From NCBI GenBank assembly GCA_964648005.1, contig CAZYKR010000186.1, positions 1 through 9,027 on the forward strand: a stretch of DNA of 9,027 nt, given 5' to 3'. This DNA comes from JAGQTE01 sp964648005. GTDB taxonomy: Bacteria > Actinomycetota > Acidimicrobiia > Acidimicrobiales > Acidimicrobilacustridaceae. Positions within the stretch are counted from its first letter, which is position 1; every line of letters starts with the position of its first letter. A program made the translations under genes and the position numbers. Below, in pieces: positions 6,903 to 9,027 of this stretch. Below the pieces are notes generated by a model. That model was not told where the DNA came from and did not search any database. It saw only the letters and a list, made by a program, of their open reading frames with translations.

Positions 6903-7739
6903 TCATGGTGCCCGCCGTTGCCGCGCGGCCTCGAACAGCACGACGGTGCCCGCCATGGCGGCGTTGAGGCTCTCGCTGCCGGCAGCCATCGGGATCGTGA
7001 CGGTGGCGTCCAGTCCCGCCACGACGTCGGCGGAGAGGCCGTGGGCCTCGTTGCCGACGAGCAGCGCCACCCGACCGCGCGCCAACGCCACCGACTCAGG
7101 GGCTGCGCCGCCGGCGACGACGGTGCCGACGGTGCGGGCACCGAGCGCGCCGGCGACCTCCGCCACCGTCTCGCTCGCTCCGGAGGTGGTGGCGGCCACG
7201 ACGGGCAGGCGGAGCACGGCGCCGGCCGAGGCCCGGACCGCCTTGGGACCCCACGGGTCGGCGCTGGCGCCGCAGACCACCACCCCGGCGGCGCCGGCGG
7301 CCGCGGCCGACCGCACCAGCGTGCCCACGTTGCCGGGGTCGGTGACGTCGACCAGCACCAGGGCGCAGGCGTCGGACCCCATGGTGGCCGCCAGCGACGC
7401 CAGGTCGTGGTGCGGCAGCGCCGCCACGGCGAGGACGGGCTGCGGCGTGGTGGTCGACGCCACGCGGGCGACGGTCCCCGAACGCACCACGACCAGTGCT
7501 GCGCCGGCGCGGTCGGCCAACTCGGCGATGGCATCGAGGTCCGGGGCGTCGTCGTCGACGTACACCTCGACGAGGTCGAGACCCGACGAGGCGACGGCGA
7601 GCACCGCCTCGTCGAGCAGCGTGCGGCCCTCGAGGACGAAGCGCTGCGCGTCGTGACGCGCACTGCGGCGCCCGAGCAGGCGCCGCAGCGTGGTGATCCG
7701 TGGGTTCCGGCCCGACAGCGGGGCCGGGAGGTCGGCCAC
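6903..7739 (-). CDS. TrmH/SpoU-family RNA 2'-O-methyltransferase
   Basis: SAM-dependent methylation of a ribose 2'-OH in rRNA or tRNA; the exact nucleotide cannot be read from the sequence. The 278 residues comprise an N-terminal substrate-binding part (about 1-110, with LSGRNPRI and RFVLEG) and a C-terminal trefoil-knot domain. SpoU motif 1 is VDVTDPGNVGTLVRSA (130-145, with conserved Asn137 and catalytic Arg143). Motif 2 is LLVGNEAHGLS (226-236), and motif 3 is IPMAAGSESLNAAMAG (249-264). The GTG at 7739 lies 4 nt after the rplT stop with GAGGT overlapping that stop; no other good start fits, and reading further upstream gives implausible sequence inside rplT. In M. tuberculosis the gene at this place is called tsnR, but substrate identity there is also by family only. 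Tight linkage to rplT suggests ribosomal RNA as target. Confidence 0.93.
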   Translation of the reverse strand: MADLPAPLSGRNPRITTLRRLLGRRSARHDAQRFVLEGRTLLDEAVLAVASSGLDLVEVYVDDDAPDLDAIAELADRAGAALVVVRSGTVARVASTTTPQPVLAVAALPHHDLASLAATMGSDACALVLVDVTDPGNVGTLVRSAAAAGAAGVVVCGASADPWGPKAVRASAGAVLRLPVVAATTSGASETVAEVAGALGARTVGTVVAGGAAPESVALARGRVALLVGNEAHGLSADVVAGLDATVTIPMAAGSESLNAAMAGTVVLFEAARQRRAP

Positions 7740-7743
7740 GACC

Positions 7744-8103
7744 TCAGGCGGCCTCGGCCTTGTTGGCCACCTCGACCAGTGCGGCGAACGCCGCCGGCTC
7801 GGCGACGGCCAGGTCGGCCAGCACCTTGCGGTCGACCTCGACCCCGGCGGCCTTGAGACCGGCGATGAAGCGGCTGTAGCTGATGCCGTTCTGGCGGCAG
7901 GCGGCGTTGATGCGCTGGATCCACAGCTTGCGGAACTCACCCTTGCGCGCCCGACGGTCGCGGTACGCGTACTGCAGGGAGTGCATCACCTGCTCGTTGG
8001 CGGCCTTGTACGACCGGCTCTTGTTGCCGTAGTAGCCCTTCGCCCGGGCCAGGGTGGCCCGACGGTGCTTCTTGCCGTGAACAGCGCGCTTGACCCTCGC
8101 CAT
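7744..8103 (-). CDS. rplT: 50S ribosomal protein L20
   Basis: Early-assembly protein of the large subunit that binds 23S rRNA; in E. coli and Bacillus it also represses its own operon by binding mRNA. The 119 residues match the family along their whole length: a basic N-terminal tail (MARVKRAVHGKKHRRATLARAKGY, first 24 residues), KSRSYKAANEQVMHSL, FRKLWIQRINAACR, and the L20 signature SRFIAGLKAAGVEVDRKVLA. A strong Shine-Dalgarno AAAGGAG lies 6 nt before the ATG (8116-8110), the best in the window. The 119-nt spacer to rpmI is full of potential hairpins, the last one ending 5 nt before this site, so translational control of rplT is a reasonable hypothesis. Confidence 0.98.
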   Translation of the reverse strand: MARVKRAVHGKKHRRATLARAKGYYGNKSRSYKAANEQVMHSLQYAYRDRRARKGEFRKLWIQRINAACRQNGISYSRFIAGLKAAGVEVDRKVLADLAVAEPAAFAALVEVANKAEAA

Positions 8104-8222
8104 CGCCGTCTCCTTTCCGTGCCCCGCAGTCGCGGGGGATCCCGATCCCCGTCAGGGGTGGTTCGAACCTTGCGCCCGACCGGTCGGTGGGCGTCGTCGG
8201 GGCCGGTCGACCCCGGGGGTGA
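8104..8222 (-). promoter_or_regulatory. Structured rpmI-rplT spacer, candidate mRNA control element
   Basis: The 119-nt gap contains many inverted repeats. Hairpin A pairs 8122-8127 with 8132-8137 (CCCCGC/GCGGGG, tetraloop). Hairpin B pairs 8135-8141 with 8144-8150 (GGGGATC/GATCCCC; steric limits probably leave 6 bp and a 4-nt loop). Hairpin C pairs 8147-8150 with 8155-8158 (CCCC/GGGG). B shares bases with both A and C, so B excludes A plus C. Further upstream in the mRNA are the 12-bp palindrome CCGACCGGTCGG (8176-8187), stem CGCCC/GGGCG (8173-8177 with 8189-8193), and a 7-bp match between 8177-8183 and 8203-8209. No U-run follows any stem, so these are not simple terminators. An L20- or L35-responsive element is inferred from context only. 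Confidence 0.45.
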
Positions 8223-8417
8223 TCAGATGCCCAGCTGCTTGCGGACGTGCTTGCGCTTGCCGCCGGTGACCTCGGTCTCGCCGTGCAGGCGACGCTTGCG
8301 GGCCGGGGCCTTCTTCTCGAGGATGTGGTTCAGGTTGGAGCTACGGCGCATGATCTTGCCCGAGCCCGTCACCTTGAAGCGCTTCTTGGCGCCGCTGTGG
8401 GTCTTCATCTTCGGCAT
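8223..8417 (-). CDS. rpmI: 50S ribosomal protein L35
   Basis: Small basic protein of the large subunit. The 64-residue length is exactly usual, and the sequence runs MPKMKTHSGAKKRFKVTGSG, then KIMRRSSNLNHILEKK, and ends GGKRKHVRKQLGI, a clear family match. The start is set by this conserved MPKMK beginning and by GGAG 6 nt upstream (8427-8424); the frame stays open to 8459, but the extra 14 residues have no family counterpart. It sits between infC and rplT as in most bacteria. The 69-nt gap from infC holds a modest stem, GTGCG/CGCAC at 8437-8441 and 8455-8459. Confidence 0.98.
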   Translation of the reverse strand: MPKMKTHSGAKKRFKVTGSGKIMRRSSNLNHILEKKAPARKRRLHGETEVTGGKRKHVRKQLGI

Positions 8418-8486
8418 GGATGTCTCCAGTGTCGGTGTGCGTTCGCCATCCGGGCGCACCGGAGGGGCGTGCGTCCGAAGGTCAGG

Positions 8487-9027
8487 TCAGTCGTCGGTGG
8501 TGGCGGCGGCCGGCTCGGTGGCCGGCGCCGGGGTCTCGCCTGCGGGCGGCGCCGACGGCTCGGCGCCATCCGGCGAGGCGTGGCCGGCGCCCGTCGGGTC
8601 CTTCTCGCCCTTCTCGGGCTTCTTGCCCTTGGCCGGGGCCAGAACCATGGTCATGTTGCGTCCGTCGAGCTTGGGGTAGATCTCCACCTTGCCGACCTCG
8701 TCGACCGCTTCGGCGACCCGGTCGAGGATCTTGCGACCCAGTTCGGGGTGGTACACCTCGCGCCCACGGAACATGATCGTGATCTTGACCTTGTGGCCCT
8801 CGGCCAGGAAGCCCTCGACCTTGCGGGTCTTGGTGTCGAAGTCGCCGGTGCCGATCTTGGGCCGGTACTTCATCTCCTTGAGCGAGGTGGTGCTGCTCTT
8901 GCGGCGCGACTCCTTGGCCTTCTGGCGGGCCTGGTACTCGTACTTGCCGTAATCCATGATCCGGCAGACGGGCGGGTTCGCCTTGTCCGCGACCTCGACG
9001 AGGTCGAGCTCCAGATCGCGCGCCATG
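8487..9027 (-). CDS. infC: Translation initiation factor IF-3 (5' end outside window)
   Basis: Binds the 30S subunit, keeps it apart from 50S and checks the start codon/initiator tRNA match. The visible part starts inside the N-domain; the Met at 9026 is internal, since the family has about 35-40 residues before LDLVEVA. Signatures are NPPVCRIMDYGKYEYQ (17-32 of the visible part), the lysine-rich linker, KEMKYRPKIGTGDFDTK (start of the C-domain) and KITIMFRGRE. After MVLAPAKGKK (about 127-136) the chain continues with a 40-plus-residue tail rich in Pro, Ala, Glu and Asp, which E. coli IF-3 lacks but actinobacterial IF-3 proteins often carry. It is the first gene of infC-rpmI-rplT; its promoter and start codon, often AUU or other rare codons in this family, are not visible. 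Confidence 0.97.
   Translation of the reverse strand, partial: MARDLELDLVEVADKANPPVCRIMDYGKYEYQARQKAKESRRKSSTTSLKEMKYRPKIGTGDFDTKTRKVEGFLAEGHKVKITIMFRGREVYHPELGRKILDRVAEAVDEVGKVEIYPKLDGRNMTMVLAPAKGKKPEKGEKDPTGAGHASPDGAEPSAPPAGETPAPATEPAAATTDD

Noticed and set aside
6351..7856. Long plus-strand open frame opposite pheS and the methyltransferase
   Set aside because: Low-complexity Arg/Gly/Ser/Ala translation antisense to two conserved genes; a composition effect.
8160..8169. GGTTCGAACC resembling a tRNA T-arm in the rpmI-rplT spacer
   Set aside because: No acceptor stem, anticodon arm or D-arm could be placed around it on either strand; it is a short palindrome.

Overview
The window is a very GC-rich stretch of an actinobacterial chromosome. 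It looks ordinary and intact: three translation genes, an RNA methyltransferase, both subunits of phenylalanyl-tRNA synthetase (PheRS) and the start of an arginine operon all lie on the minus strand, with one small unknown gene on the plus strand. The order infC-rpmI-rplT-(SpoU methyltransferase)-pheS-pheT-argC-argJ-argB matches, from memory, Mycobacterium tuberculosis (infC, rpmI, rplT, tsnR ... pheS, pheT ... argC, argJ, argB), which supports an actinobacterial source. An early-branching class such as Acidimicrobiia is possible, but that is a guess.

Region 1, read from the right edge leftward (9027 to 6903), holds infC (5' end outside the window), rpmI, rplT and a TrmH/SpoU-family 2'-O-methyltransferase. 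Together they form a ribosome-assembly and initiation cluster. The 119-nt rpmI-rplT spacer can fold into several strong hairpins, some of them mutually exclusive, just ahead of the rplT ribosome-binding site. Region 2 (6826 to 3402) is pheS-pheT, joined by a TGATG overlap. Region 3 (2942 to 3385, plus strand) is a small Trp-rich protein with one membrane segment, convergent with pheT (16-bp gap) and divergent from argC. Region 4 (2886 to 1) is argC-argJ-argB(partial), spaced by 9 nt and then an ATGA overlap. These genes encode the second and third enzymes of ornithine synthesis and the acetyl-recycling enzyme. Upstream of argC are a -10 hexamer placed for a leaderless mRNA and two ARG-box-like 14-mers 20 bp apart centre to centre, as expected for an ArgR hexamer.

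I found no mobile element, CRISPR array, tRNA, rRNA, prophage or defence system, and no clearly new system. The parts most worth a second look are regulatory (the argC control region and the rpmI-rplT spacer), together with the unknown membrane protein and a four-cysteine cluster in PheS.
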